58,514 bases of DNA from Bradyrhizobium sp. ARR65. Lineage in GTDB: Bacteria > Pseudomonadota > Alphaproteobacteria > Rhizobiales > Xanthobacteraceae. This document shows, piece by piece, positions 14,139 through 22,630 of the stretch. Position 1 is the stretch's first letter. Each line of letters opens with the position of its first letter. The position numbers and the translations under genes are program-made. Location: positions 238-58,751 of the forward strand of contig NZ_AWZU01000053.1 of assembly GCF_000472385.1 (NCBI RefSeq). The letters are read 5' to 3'. The notes under the pieces are model-generated. The model worked only from the letters and a program-made list of their open reading frames with translations, was not told the DNA's origin and did not search any database.

Positions 14139-16456
14139 CACTTGCCTCGCTTGGTCTTGCCCGCCTTTGCCTTGCGGGCCTTTGTCCGGTCCTGCTTGCG
14201 GCCCTTCTCACGTGTGGCGCGCCGCAATTGCGCAGCGCGCATCCTGGCGCCGTCCCGCCGGCGCATCGTGGGCGCGAATTCGCCCTCGCTCAAAAGCTCG
14301 AACCGCAGCGCACCCGCGACCGGCTGCGCCTCCACCAGCCGCACATCTACCACATCGCCGAGCCGATGGGTGGCTCCGGAGCGTGAACCGACCAGAGCAT
14401 GGCGGGTTTCGTCGTAATTGTAATACTCGCTCCCCAGCGAGCGCATCGGAATGAAGCCGTCGGCGCCAGTATCGTCGAGCTTGACGAACAGGCCGGCGCG
14501 GGTAACCCCGGAAATACGGCCCTGAAACGTCGCACCGATGCGGTCGGCGAGATGGTGCGCGATCAGACGATCGGCGGTCTCGCGCTCCGCCTTCATGGCT
14601 CTGCGTTCGGTTGCGGAAATCTGCGCGGCGATCTCGCTCAACGTTTCCAGCGACTCGCCATCCGGCAGAGCTCCCTCGCCAAGCCCCAGCCCGCGGATCA
14701 GGGCGCGGTGCACGATCAGATCGGCATAGCGCCGGATCGGCGAGGTGAAATGCGCGTAGCGGCGTAAGTTCAAGCCGAAATGGCCGTAATTCTCGGCCGA
14801 ATACTCGGCCTGCGCCTGCGAGCGCAGCACCACCTCGTTGACCAGGTGTTCGTAGTCCTGCCCCTGAACCTGCGCCAGCACGCGGTTGAACAAGGAAGGC
14901 CGTAGCGGTCCGCCCTTCGCAAACGGCAGGTCGAGCGTGCGCAAGAATTCCTGCAGCGCCTGCAGCTTCTCGAAGCTCGGCTCGTCGTGCACGCGATAGA
15001 CCAGCGGCAGCGCCTTTTTCTCCAGCATTTCGGCCGCGGCGACATTGGCGAGGATCATGAACTCCTCGATCAATTTATGCGCATCGAGCCTTTGCGGCAC
15101 GATGACGCGATCGACGGTGCCGTCGGGCTTAAGCAGGATCTTGCGCTCGGGAATGTCGAGATCGAGCGGGTCGCGCTCCTTGCGCGCGTGCTTGATCGCC
15201 TCATGCGCCGCATAAAGCGGCTTGAGGATCGGATCGAGCAGAGGGCCAGTGGTGTCGTCGGGATGCCCATCGATCGCCGCCTGCACTTGCGCGTAATGAA
15301 GTTTTGCGGCCGAGCGGATCAGCACGCGATGGAAGCTGTGCGAGCGCTTGCGGCCGTCGGCGCCGATCACCATGCGCACGGCGAGCGCGCCGCGCGGCTC
15401 ACCCGGCACCAGCGAGCAGAGATTGTTGGAGATGCGCTCGGGCAGCATCGGCACCACGCGGTCGGGGAAATAGACCGAGTTGCCGCGCATCAAGGCGTCG
15501 TGGTCGAGCGCGGAGTCGGGGCGCACATAGAAGGCGACGTCGGCAATCGCGACGTGGAGGATGAAGCCGCCCTTGTTCCTCGGATCGGGATCGGCTTCCG
15601 CATGCACCGCGTCGTCATGGTCCTTGGCGTCCGGCGGATCGATGGTGACGAGCGGCACCTCGCGCCAGTCCTCACGGCCCCGGAGCGTTGCAGGTTGCGC
15701 TTCCTCGGCCTCGCGCAGCGCGGCCTTGGAGAACTCCATTGGGATATCGTGGGCGTGGATCGCGATCAGGCTGATCGCCTTTTCCGACGCGATCGTGCCG
15801 AGCCGCTCCTTGACCCGCCCGGAGGCGAGGCCGAAGGCGCGGGTGCGGATGAGGTCGACGCTGACGAGGTCGCCGTCCTGCGCGCCCTGGCTGTCGGCTT
15901 GCCCGATGTTGAGCTCGCGTCCGGCCTGCTTGCGGTCGACGGGGACCAGCCGTCCGCCGCCGTCGGGAAGCTTGCGGAAGATGCCAAGAATGCGGCTCTT
16001 GGCGCGATCGATGATCTTGATGATGCGTCCGCGATAGGCCGCACCGTCGCCCTCGTCGGAGGGCTCGACATGCAGCAGCGCGCGGTCGCCGACACCGGCC
16101 GTGGCGGAGGGACGTCCGCGGCGCGGCATATGGATGCGGATCTTTGGCGGCTCGCCGCTTTCGACCTCGTCCCATTCGGTCGGCGCCGCGATCAATTCGC
16201 CGTCGCGGTCGCGGCCGGTAATGTCGGCGACGACAGTCGGCGGCAGGGCCTCGGTTTGCTGCAGCTTCCTGCCGCGCTTCTTGATGGTACCTTCGTCGGC
16301 GAGCTCGCGCAGGATCCGCTTGAGCTCGGCGCGGTCGGCGTTTTTTAACCCGAACTCGCGGGCGATCTCGCGTGTCCCGACCTTGCCAGGATTTTGGCGG
16401 ATGAAGGCAACAATGGCCTTACGGTCGGGAAAGCCATTGTCCTTCTGCTTTTTCAC
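14138..16456 (-). CDS. rnr: Ribonuclease R
   Basis: 772 residues from GTG 16456. A winged-helix N-terminus (AIVAFIRQNPGKVGTREIAREFGL) precedes cold-shock domains and the RNB catalytic domain. That domain has the metal-binding DPPDAKDHDDAVHAE motif (around residue 275) and the HFTSPIRRYADLIVHR motif near residue 575. A C-terminal S1 domain (GRISGVTRAGLFVKLDDTGADGFIPM) and an Arg/Lys-rich tail follow. It is a 3'-5' exoribonuclease that degrades structured RNA and works with SmpB/tmRNA in quality control; smpB itself lies at 57 kb. Five bases separate it from topA, so the two are probably co-transcribed. Confidence 0.97.
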   Translation of the reverse strand: MKKQKDNGFPDRKAIVAFIRQNPGKVGTREIAREFGLKNADRAELKRILRELADEGTIKKRGRKLQQTEALPPTVVADITGRDRDGELIAAPTEWDEVESGEPPKIRIHMPRRGRPSATAGVGDRALLHVEPSDEGDGAAYRGRIIKIIDRAKSRILGIFRKLPDGGGRLVPVDRKQAGRELNIGQADSQGAQDGDLVSVDLIRTRAFGLASGRVKERLGTIASEKAISLIAIHAHDIPMEFSKAALREAEEAQPATLRGREDWREVPLVTIDPPDAKDHDDAVHAEADPDPRNKGGFILHVAIADVAFYVRPDSALDHDALMRGNSVYFPDRVVPMLPERISNNLCSLVPGEPRGALAVRMVIGADGRKRSHSFHRVLIRSAAKLHYAQVQAAIDGHPDDTTGPLLDPILKPLYAAHEAIKHARKERDPLDLDIPERKILLKPDGTVDRVIVPQRLDAHKLIEEFMILANVAAAEMLEKKALPLVYRVHDEPSFEKLQALQEFLRTLDLPFAKGGPLRPSLFNRVLAQVQGQDYEHLVNEVVLRSQAQAEYSAENYGHFGLNLRRYAHFTSPIRRYADLIVHRALIRGLGLGEGALPDGESLETLSEIAAQISATERRAMKAERETADRLIAHHLADRIGATFQGRISGVTRAGLFVKLDDTGADGFIPMRSLGSEYYNYDETRHALVGSRSGATHRLGDVVDVRLVEAQPVAGALRFELLSEGEFAPTMRRRDGARMRAAQLRRATREKGRKQDRTKARKAKAGKTKRGK

Positions 16457-16461
16457 CGTCG

Positions 16462-19209
16462 TCAGCGAGCCTTTCCGGCGCTCTTCTTCGCCGCCGGTTT
16501 TGAAGCCGGCGCGGGTTTTGCGGCAGATGTCTTGGCCGCCTTTGCCACCGGTGCACGCGCCTTGCTGGTGGCCTCCGGCTTCGGCTTGACCGCCGCTTTC
16601 TTCGCCGCGACTTTTTTCGCGGGCTTCGCGGCTTCGGTCTCATCCCTGGCGGGTTTGGCCGTCCTGGTCTTTGCGGCCTTGGTCTTGGCCTTGCTGCCGC
16701 CCTTGGCCGCGCGTTCGTCGATCAGTGCGATCGCCTGTTCGAGCGTGACGCTATCCTTCTCGAACTCGCTCGGGATGGTGGCGTTGACGCCGCCCGCGGT
16801 GACATAGGCGCCGTAGCGTCCGCTCTTCACCGCGACGGGCCCGAGGCTTGGATGATCGCCCAACACCTTGCCGGGATCGGCGCCAAAGCGGCGGCTTGGA
16901 CCTTTGGCCGCCTTTTCCGCGATCAAGGTGACGGCGCGGTTCAAGCCGATGTCAAAGACCTCGTCACCGGCTTCCAGGCTCGCATAGGTCTTGTCATGGC
17001 GCACGAACGGTCCGAACCGGCCGATGCCGGCCGTGATCGGAAGGCCCGTCTCCGGGTGCTTGCCGATCTCACGCGGCAGCGACAGCAGCTTTAGCGCGAG
17101 CTCGAGGTCGACGTCCGCAGCATTGGTGCCCTTGGGGATCCCGGCGCGTTTGGGTTTTTCGCCCTCATCATAATCCTTCTGCTCGCCGAGCTGGATGTAG
17201 GGACCAAAGCGACCGGCCTTGACGGTGACGTCGAGGCCGGTCTCGGGATCCTGGCCGAGCACGCGGTCGGCGTTGGCTGCCTCGCTGTCGGCGGCGAGCG
17301 GACGGGTGTAACGGCACTCCGGATAGTTCGAGCAGCCGACGAAGGCGCCGAACTTGCCGGCCTTCAGATGCAGCTTGCCGGTCCCGCAGGTCGGGCACTG
17401 CCTGGGATCGCCGCCATCGGCGCGCGGCGGATAGATGTGTGGGCCGAGCATCTCATCGAGCGCGGACAGGACCTCGGCAACGCGCAGATCCTTGATATCA
17501 TCGACCGCGCCGATGAAGTCGCGCCAGAAATCCTTCAGCACCTGCTGCCAGGAGATCTCATTGTTGGAGATGCGGTCGAGCTGCTCTTCGAGGTCGGCCG
17601 TGAAGTCATATTCGACATAGCGGCGGAAGAAGTTTTCCAGGAACGCGATGACGACGCGGCCCTTGTCGGCGCCATAGAGCCGCTTCTTCTCCAGCCGCAC
17701 ATAACCGCGGTCCTTGAGGACCTGCAGGATCGAGGCATAGGTCGAGGGACGGCCGATGCCGAGCTCTTCCATCCGCTTGACCAGCGAAGCTTCGGAGAAG
17801 CGCGGCGGCGGCTCGGTGAAGTGCTGGGTGACGGCAAGGTTTTGCCGCTTCAAGTTTTCGCCTTGGCTCATGGCGGGCAGGCGACGGCCGTCCTCCTCGT
17901 CGCCATCGTCGTCGTGGCCTTCCTGATAGAGCGCGAGGAAGCCGTCGAACTTGATGACCTGCCCGGTGGCGCGGAGCTCGAGCACGCGTCCACCCGCCTT
18001 CGCCGATATATCGACGGTCGTGCGCTCGAGCTCGGCCGATTCCATCTGGCTGGCGATGGTGCGTTTCCAGATCAGCTCATAAAGCTTGGCTTGATCGGCA
18101 TCGAGCTTGCGACGCATGGCGTCAGGCCGGCGCGACAAGTCGGTCGGACGGATCGCTTCGTGCGCTTCCTGCGCGTTCTTGGCGCGGGTCTGGTACTGGC
18201 GCGGGCTGTCGGGGACATAGGCATTCCCGTAGTCCTCGCCGATCACCTTGCGCGCCTGCGTGATCGCCTCGCCTGCGATCTGCACGCCGTCGGTACGCAT
18301 ATAGGTGATGAGGCCGGTGGTCTCGCCGCCGATATCGATACCTTCATAAAGGCGCTGGGCGATGCGCATGGTGTGCGCCGGGGCAAAGCCGAGCTTGCGG
18401 CTCGCTTCCTGCTGCAAGGTCGAGGTGGTGAAGGGCGCCTGCGGATTGCGCCGCGCCGGTTTGGCATCGACCGTTGTGACGGTGAAGGCGGCCGCTTCCA
18501 GCGCCTTCTTGAAAGCCTCGGCCTCCGCGCCGGAGCCGATGTCGAGCCTTTGAATTTTCTTGCCGTCGGCGCCGACCAGGCGGGCCTCGAAGGCCTCACC
18601 GCGCGGCGTGAGCAGGGTCGCGACCAGCGACCAATATTCCTTCGGCACGAACTTTTCGATCTCGAGCTCGCGATCGCAGACCAGCCGCAGCGCGACCGAC
18701 TGCACCCGGCCCGCCGAGCGGGCGCCAGGCAGCTTGCGCCAAAGCACAGGGGAGAGGGTGAAGCCGACCAGATAGTCCAGCGCGCGGCGCGCCATATAGG
18801 CGTCAACCAACGCGCCGTCGATCTCGCGCGGGTTCTTCATGGCCTCGGAGATCGCCTGCTTGGTGATGGCATTGAAGACCACGCGCTCGATCTTCTGGTC
18901 CTTGAGTGCGCGCTTCTCCTTCAACACCTCCAGCACGTGCCAGGAGATGGCCTCGCCCTCGCGATCAGGGTCGGTTGCCAGGATCAGGCGGTCGGCGCCT
19001 TTCAAGGATTTGGCAATGTCGTTGAGCCGGCCTGCCGCCTTGGGGTCGACCTCCCAAATCATTCTGAAATTATGGTCCGGATCGACCGATCCGTTCTTCG
19101 CCGGGAGGTCGCGGACATGGCCGAAGGAGGCCAGAACCTCGTAGGACGAGCCTAGATATTTGTTGATCGTCTTGGCTTTCGCCGGCGACTCCACAATGAC
19201 GATATTCAT
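16462..19209 (-). CDS. topA: DNA topoisomerase I
   Basis: 915 residues from ATG 19209 (MNIVIVESPAKAKTI). The Toprim domain has the DPDREGE motif at residues 80-86. The catalytic tyrosine is Tyr303 in GLITYMRTDG. One zinc finger remains (CPTCGTGKLHLKAGKFGAFVGC), followed by three Toprim-C repeats (PETGLDVTVKAGRFGPYIQLG and two more). The last 95 residues are a Lys/Ala-rich tail of the kind that aids DNA binding in actinobacterial and rhizobial enzymes. It relaxes negative supercoils. A longer frame to 19392 adds unrelated residues. In relatives dprA usually lies directly upstream; here 3.4 kb intervenes. Confidence 0.97.
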   Translation of the reverse strand: MNIVIVESPAKAKTINKYLGSSYEVLASFGHVRDLPAKNGSVDPDHNFRMIWEVDPKAAGRLNDIAKSLKGADRLILATDPDREGEAISWHVLEVLKEKRALKDQKIERVVFNAITKQAISEAMKNPREIDGALVDAYMARRALDYLVGFTLSPVLWRKLPGARSAGRVQSVALRLVCDRELEIEKFVPKEYWSLVATLLTPRGEAFEARLVGADGKKIQRLDIGSGAEAEAFKKALEAAAFTVTTVDAKPARRNPQAPFTTSTLQQEASRKLGFAPAHTMRIAQRLYEGIDIGGETTGLITYMRTDGVQIAGEAITQARKVIGEDYGNAYVPDSPRQYQTRAKNAQEAHEAIRPTDLSRRPDAMRRKLDADQAKLYELIWKRTIASQMESAELERTTVDISAKAGGRVLELRATGQVIKFDGFLALYQEGHDDDGDEEDGRRLPAMSQGENLKRQNLAVTQHFTEPPPRFSEASLVKRMEELGIGRPSTYASILQVLKDRGYVRLEKKRLYGADKGRVVIAFLENFFRRYVEYDFTADLEEQLDRISNNEISWQQVLKDFWRDFIGAVDDIKDLRVAEVLSALDEMLGPHIYPPRADGGDPRQCPTCGTGKLHLKAGKFGAFVGCSNYPECRYTRPLAADSEAANADRVLGQDPETGLDVTVKAGRFGPYIQLGEQKDYDEGEKPKRAGIPKGTNAADVDLELALKLLSLPREIGKHPETGLPITAGIGRFGPFVRHDKTYASLEAGDEVFDIGLNRAVTLIAEKAAKGPSRRFGADPGKVLGDHPSLGPVAVKSGRYGAYVTAGGVNATIPSEFEKDSVTLEQAIALIDERAAKGGSKAKTKAAKTRTAKPARDETEAAKPAKKVAAKKAAVKPKPEATSKARAPVAKAAKTSAAKPAPASKPAAKKSAGKAR

Positions 19210-19395
19210 GTAATTCCAGTGACTTACGGGAGAATCTAGGGCGGTTCCGTTAAGACTCGAACCGTCCCCTTTGGGTCCGAACATGGGTGGTGCCAGCCCC
19301 TCTGTCAAATCGCCCGGTGTTGAAAGTGGAACGAAGGAAGGGAACTTCACCTCGGAATGGTTGCAAAATACCGCCCTAGGGTTGCGCACCATTTG

Positions 19396-19419
19396 GGTGT
19401 ATTTTGATGCAAATACACC
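19396..19419. promoter_or_regulatory. Perfect 9-bp inverted repeat enclosing a start codon
   Basis: GGTGTATTT and AAATACACC are separated by TGATGC, which contains the ATG at 19407 of the next small gene. As RNA this is a hairpin presenting the start codon in its loop; as DNA it could be an operator in the topA upstream region. Confidence 0.5.
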
Positions 19420-19673
19420 GAGCGGGATGCAATTGCGTGGCCGGCACTGGACGCAAGCGGAAGCGGGCGGCGTCGCGCAGAAACCGCCAGTCGGAAAATG
19501 ATGACCCGCCCGGGGAGGGCGGAGCGGACGAGGCTGCCATTTTTATTGCCGAGACGGTGTCCGAACTCGCCGAACTCGCCCGGCGCCACGAGCTCCATCT
19601 GCTCAATCATCTGCTGGCGATGGCGCAGCTTGAAGCCGAAGATCATTTGCGCCGCCGGCGGAAGCTGTCTTGA
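19407..19673 (+). CDS. Small conserved hypothetical protein (88 aa)
   Basis: The frame runs from ATG 19407, with an alternative in-frame GTG at 19437, to the TGA at 19673. The N-terminal 45 residues are basic and probably disordered (GRKRKRAASRRNRQSEND). The C-terminal half is a strong amphipathic helix pair (IFIAETVSELAELARRHELHLLNHLLAMAQLEAEDHLRRRRK). I know this C-terminal pattern from short Bradyrhizobium proteins without assigned function. No RBS precedes ATG 19407, which sits in the loop of an inverted repeat. The gene is divergent from topA and convergent with the HxlR gene. Confidence 0.6.
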   Translation: MQIHRAGCNCVAGTGRKRKRAASRRNRQSENDDPPGEGGADEAAIFIAETVSELAELARRHELHLLNHLLAMAQLEAEDHLRRRRKLS

Positions 19674-19682
19674 GCGCGCGGC

Positions 19683-20156
19683 TTACGCGCTCGCCCGGCG
19701 ACGCTTTGCCGCGGGGCGAGGCTTTAGCGCGATATCGGCCGGCGTGAGCAAGCGGCCATCTTGGGCGCGCAGCTCGAGCCTTTTCACCGGCCGGCCTTTT
19801 TCGCGATCGACCATGATGGTTGCGATGCTTTCGGGGCAGTGGTCGAACTCTTCGCTCCATTGCCGCAACGCGACCAGGATCGGGAACACGCCACGCCCTT
19901 TTTCGGTCAGCACATATTCTTGATAGGCGCTGCCGTCGGAGGCGGGCGCCATCCTGAGAATGCCTTCCTCGACCAGCATGCGCAGCCGCGCCGTGAGGAT
20001 GTTCTTGGCCAGCCCCAGGCTCTTTTGAAACTCGCCGAAGCGACGGCGACCCAAAAAGGCGTCGCGGATGATGAGCAGCGACCACCAGTCGCCGATCACG
20101 TCCAGCGATCGCGCGATCGGGCATCCATCTCCTTCCAGGCTCGTGCGTTTCACCAT
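19683..20156 (-). CDS. HxlR-family transcriptional regulator
   Basis: 157 residues from ATG 20156. HxlR winged helix: GCPIARSLDVIGDWWSLLIIRDAFLGRRRFGEFQ, then GLAKNILTARLRMLVEEGIL. A cysteine at position 12 matches the redox-reactive Cys of quinone or aldehyde sensors in this family. A C-terminal extension of about 50 residues (CPESIATIMVDREKGRPVKRLELRAQDGRLL) is a common long-form feature. Divergent from an SDR gene with two inverted-copy sites in between, it probably represses the SDR in the absence of inducer. Confidence 0.9.
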   Translation of the reverse strand: MVKRTSLEGDGCPIARSLDVIGDWWSLLIIRDAFLGRRRFGEFQKSLGLAKNILTARLRMLVEEGILRMAPASDGSAYQEYVLTEKGRGVFPILVALRQWSEEFDHCPESIATIMVDREKGRPVKRLELRAQDGRLLTPADIALKPRPAAKRRRASA

Positions 20157-20208
20157 GGCCGCTCGTCCAGATCTTCGTTCGATGACGCATGCATCACCGC
20201 TTTGTGTA

Positions 20209-20223
20209 GTTGCATTATAAAAC
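20209..20223. promoter_or_regulatory. Candidate HxlR binding site 1
   Basis: GTTGCATTATAAAAC in the HxlR/SDR divergent region. An inverted, nearly identical copy (GTTTAATTATGCAAC) lies at 20248-20262, centres 39 bp apart. The pair flanks the probable promoters of both genes. Confidence 0.5.
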
Positions 20224-20247
20224 CAGATGGCCTAGATCGCAAGGATA

Positions 20248-20262
20248 GTTTAATTATGCAAC
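20248..20262. promoter_or_regulatory. Candidate HxlR binding site 2 (inverted copy)
   Basis: GTTTAATTATGCAAC reads on the minus strand as GTTGCATAATTAAAC, matching site 1 at 13 of 15 positions. It lies 22 bases before the SDR start, where a bound regulator would block transcription or ribosome access. Confidence 0.5.
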
Positions 20263-20283
20263 CAAGCTGGAATGGAGGCACTC

Positions 20284-21057
20284 GTGAGACTCGCGAACAA
20301 GACGGCGTTGATTACCGGCGGAAACAGCGGCATCGGCCTTGCGACCGCAAGGCTGTTCGTGGCCGAAGGCGCCAAAGTGACCATTACCGGCCGCAACAAG
20401 GAGACCCTCGACGCGGCGGCCAACCAACTGGGCGCGAGCGCGCTGGCAGTGGCGGCGGATGCGACCGATAACGCAGCCACCGAGGCGGCGATCAGGCGGG
20501 CGGTCGAGACATTCGGCAAGCTCGACATCCTCTTTGCCAATGCCGGCATTCCCGGCAGCACGCCACTCGGTTCGACGACCCTGGAAACATTTGAGACGGT
20601 GATCAGGACCAACATCACCTCGGTGTTCTTCACCGTGCAATCGGCGCTGCCATATTTGAACGACGGCGCCTCAATCATTCTCAATGGTTCGGTGATCTCC
20701 GTGCTTGGCAATCCCGGCTATTCGGCCTACGCCGCGAGCAAGGCGGGTGTGCGCGCGATGGCGCGGGTGATGGCATCAGAACTGTCGCCGCGTGGCATCA
20801 GGGTCAACGTAGTGGCACCGGGCGGTGCGCGGACGCCGATCTGGAATGGCGCGGCCCCGACGCCCGAGGCCTTTGCGGCGCTGGAGCAGCGCATTGCGCG
20901 CACGACCCCGCTCGGCAGAATGGCCGAAGCCGATCACATCGCCAAAACCGTGCTGTTCCTGGCCTCCGACGATGCCGCACATGTGCAGAGTGCGGAAATC
21001 TTTGTCGACGGCGGCGCGACGGGTTCGCCTGCGGGGGCGCCGATCTTCCGCGGTTAA
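20284..21057 (+). CDS. Short-chain dehydrogenase/reductase
   Basis: 257 residues from GTG 20284, preferred to ATG 20272 because GGAGG (20274-20278) then lies five bases upstream. Classical SDR: cofactor motif TGGNSGIG (residues 11-18), FANAG near residue 84, Asn110, Ser136, Tyr149 and Lys153 (YAASK) as catalytic residues. VDGGATGSPAG marks the C-terminus. An Arg at the end of beta-2 (ITGRNKE) suggests NADPH. The substrate is unknown; control by the divergent HxlR regulator suggests removal of a reactive carbonyl or quinone. Confidence 0.92.
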   Translation: MRLANKTALITGGNSGIGLATARLFVAEGAKVTITGRNKETLDAAANQLGASALAVAADATDNAATEAAIRRAVETFGKLDILFANAGIPGSTPLGSTTLETFETVIRTNITSVFFTVQSALPYLNDGASIILNGSVISVLGNPGYSAYAASKAGVRAMARVMASELSPRGIRVNVVAPGGARTPIWNGAAPTPEAFAALEQRIARTTPLGRMAEADHIAKTVLFLASDDAAHVQSAEIFVDGGATGSPAGAPIFRG

Positions 21058-21082
21058 AGGCGGGGTCCGTCCTCCCAAACAA

Positions 21083-21132
21083 AGCGGCCGGCGCGTTCTC
21101 TTAAGGGAAGGCGTTGGCCGCTCGCTTTTTCT
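21083..21132 (+). terminator. Terminator downstream of the SDR gene
   Basis: AGCGGCC (21083-21089) pairs with GGCCGCT (21116-21122), with further internal pairing, and is followed by CGCTTTTTCTT. It starts 26 bases after the SDR stop. Confidence 0.65.
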
Positions 21133-21231
21133 TGAACAGTTATTTTAGGCAGCGTTGAACCTTGCGCGCCGCTGCCGATACCTTTGTTGCGAGGCAGGTC
21201 ATTTCTCAAAAAATAATATTGGAGCGATATT

Positions 21232-21453
21232 ATGCCGAAAGCACTTCGTTTATCGATTCCCGCAGCGCGCGTTTCGGACAAATCCGATAGCTGGCAATCC
21301 CAACTCAGCCGTGACGATCTGCGAAAGTCCGTGCAGTCCGCGCGCAAGCCGTCCTGGAGCAGCGAACTCATCGCGATCGCGCTTTTCTCCGGCATCGGCG
21401 TATTGGTTTCGCTGGTAGCCCTGCTGTTTGGGCAACAGGGCTACTGGTATTGA
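21232..21453 (+). CDS. Small single-TM membrane protein (73 aa)
   Basis: ATG 21232 preceded by GGAGCG. The N-terminal 45 residues are hydrophilic (SDSWQSQLSRDDLRKSVQSARKPSWSSE), followed by one TM helix (LIAIALFSGIGVLVSLVALLF) and GQQGYWY. I recall similar short proteins from Bradyrhizobium genomes; the function is unknown. Convergent with the azoreductase gene and placed after a terminator, so it is its own unit. Confidence 0.65.
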   Translation: MPKALRLSIPAARVSDKSDSWQSQLSRDDLRKSVQSARKPSWSSELIAIALFSGIGVLVSLVALLFGQQGYWY

Positions 21454-21516
21454 CGCTCCCTTGCTTTGCGCGCGAGTTGCCGCCGCGTGGCGGCGGCTCG
21501 GCCGACAGGCGTTCGC

Positions 21517-22131
21517 TTACGCGGCGTGAAGCTGGGTCGCCGCCTGCAGCGCGCCTGCCAGCGCCTTTTCGCGATGCTCGGGGCCGACCTGAATGCCATC
21601 GGCGGATATGAACTCGGGCTTCGTCACGCCGATGAAGCCGAACACGCCGCGCAAATAGGATTCCAAATGTTCCAATGCCTCGGCCGGTGAGCCCGGACCG
21701 TAAAATCCGCCGCGCGAGATGGCGACGATCACGCGCTTGTTGCCTGCCAGTCCTTCCGGCCCCTGCGCGCCATATTTGAAGGTTTTGCCCGCGACCACGA
21801 TGCGATCGATCCAGGCCTTGAGCTGGCTTGGGATGGTGAAATTGTACATGGGCGCGCCGAGCACGACGATGTCGGCCGCGAGGAACTCCGCCAGCACGGC
21901 TGAACTCGTGGCGAGTTCCTGCTGCACGGTCGGATCGGAATTGGGGGCGCCCTGGGCCGCCGCGAGCTGCGCTCCGGACAGGTGGGCAAGCGGCGAGGCG
22001 GAGAGATCTCGATAGACAATCTCGACGCCAGGTGTCGCCTGGCGCAGCCGATCGACAATCGCCGCGGTCACTTGGCGGCTGACCGAGTGGGGGCCGAGCA
22101 CGCTGGAATCGATGTGCAGAAGTTTTGTCAT
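21517..22131 (-). CDS. azoR: FMN-dependent NADH-azoreductase
   Basis: 204 residues from ATG 22131 (MTKLLHIDSSVLGPHSVSRQV). Flavodoxin-like fold with the FMN-phosphate loop SSVLGPHSVS. GAPMYNFTIPSQLKAWIDRIVVAGKTFKYG (residues 93-122) is the most diagnostic stretch of the AzoR family, followed by AISRGGFYGPGSP. These enzymes reduce quinones and azo compounds with NADH. The divergent HxlR gene mirrors the Bacillus subtilis yodB-azoR1 pairing, in which the regulator senses quinones and diamide. Confidence 0.94.
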   Translation of the reverse strand: MTKLLHIDSSVLGPHSVSRQVTAAIVDRLRQATPGVEIVYRDLSASPLAHLSGAQLAAAQGAPNSDPTVQQELATSSAVLAEFLAADIVVLGAPMYNFTIPSQLKAWIDRIVVAGKTFKYGAQGPEGLAGNKRVIVAISRGGFYGPGSPAEALEHLESYLRGVFGFIGVTKPEFISADGIQVGPEHREKALAGALQAATQLHAA

Positions 22132-22208
22132 GGAAGTCACCCTTTGGTATAGGTTTGTAACCGGCGCTATATGAGTGACCGTCCACAAACGCCGCAAGAA
22201 CGCACTTT

Positions 22209-22246
22209 TTTGAAACCCGGGCACATCTTTGAAACCTGAGCACACC
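22209..22246. repeat. Near-perfect 19-bp tandem duplication at the HxlR start
   Basis: TTTGAAACCCGGGCACATC (22209-22227) is followed directly by TTTGAAACCTGAGCACACC. Each copy contains a TTG; the second supplies the predicted start codon of the HxlR gene at 22229. Confidence 0.6.
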
Positions 22247-22630
22247 AGAGTTCCTGTTCTCCCGCCCCAACCCGATGCTCACGCCGACTGCCGCGCCGTT
22301 GCGCCGATTCTGGCGCGCGTCGGCGACAAATGGAGCGTTCTGGTCATTATGATGCTGCGCGACGGACCAAGGCGCTTCAACGAGATCAAACGCCTGATCG
22401 ACGGCATTTCGCAGCGGATGCTGACCTTGACTTTGCGTGGACTGGAGCGTGACGGGCTGGTCACCCGTACTGTCTTCCCGAGCATTCCGCCGCGCGTCGA
22501 CTATGAATTGACCGATCTCGGGCGCGGCTTGAGCAAGCCGGTGATCGCGCTTGGCCAATGGGCGATAGAGCACCGGCGCGAGATCGAAGCGGCCCGCGCG
22601 CGTTTCGATGGTCGCAACGACACGGCTTGA
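22229..22630 (+). CDS. HxlR-family transcriptional regulator (YodB-like)
   Basis: 133 residues from TTG 22229, the only plausible in-frame start before the domain. It has the HxlR winged helix (CRAVAPILARVGDKWSVLVIMMLRDGPRRFNEIKRLIDGISQRMLTLTLRGLERDGLV), with a conserved cysteine at position 21. The wing carries PPRVDYELTDLGRGL. Divergent from azoR across 97 bases. By analogy with YodB it should repress azoR and be inactivated by electrophiles through that Cys. Its stop is three bases before the end of dprA on the other strand. Confidence 0.9.
   Translation: MKPEHTRVPVLPPQPDAHADCRAVAPILARVGDKWSVLVIMMLRDGPRRFNEIKRLIDGISQRMLTLTLRGLERDGLVTRTVFPSIPPRVDYELTDLGRGLSKPVIALGQWAIEHRREIEAARARFDGRNDTA

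Noticed and set aside
14987..16348. 453-codon open frame on the plus strand
   Set aside because: Antisense to rnr. Arg/Asp/Gly-rich with no domain; long antisense frames are expected with GC-rich codon use.
17368..19155. 595-codon open frame on the plus strand
   Set aside because: Antisense to topA with the same compositional signature; topA is unambiguous.
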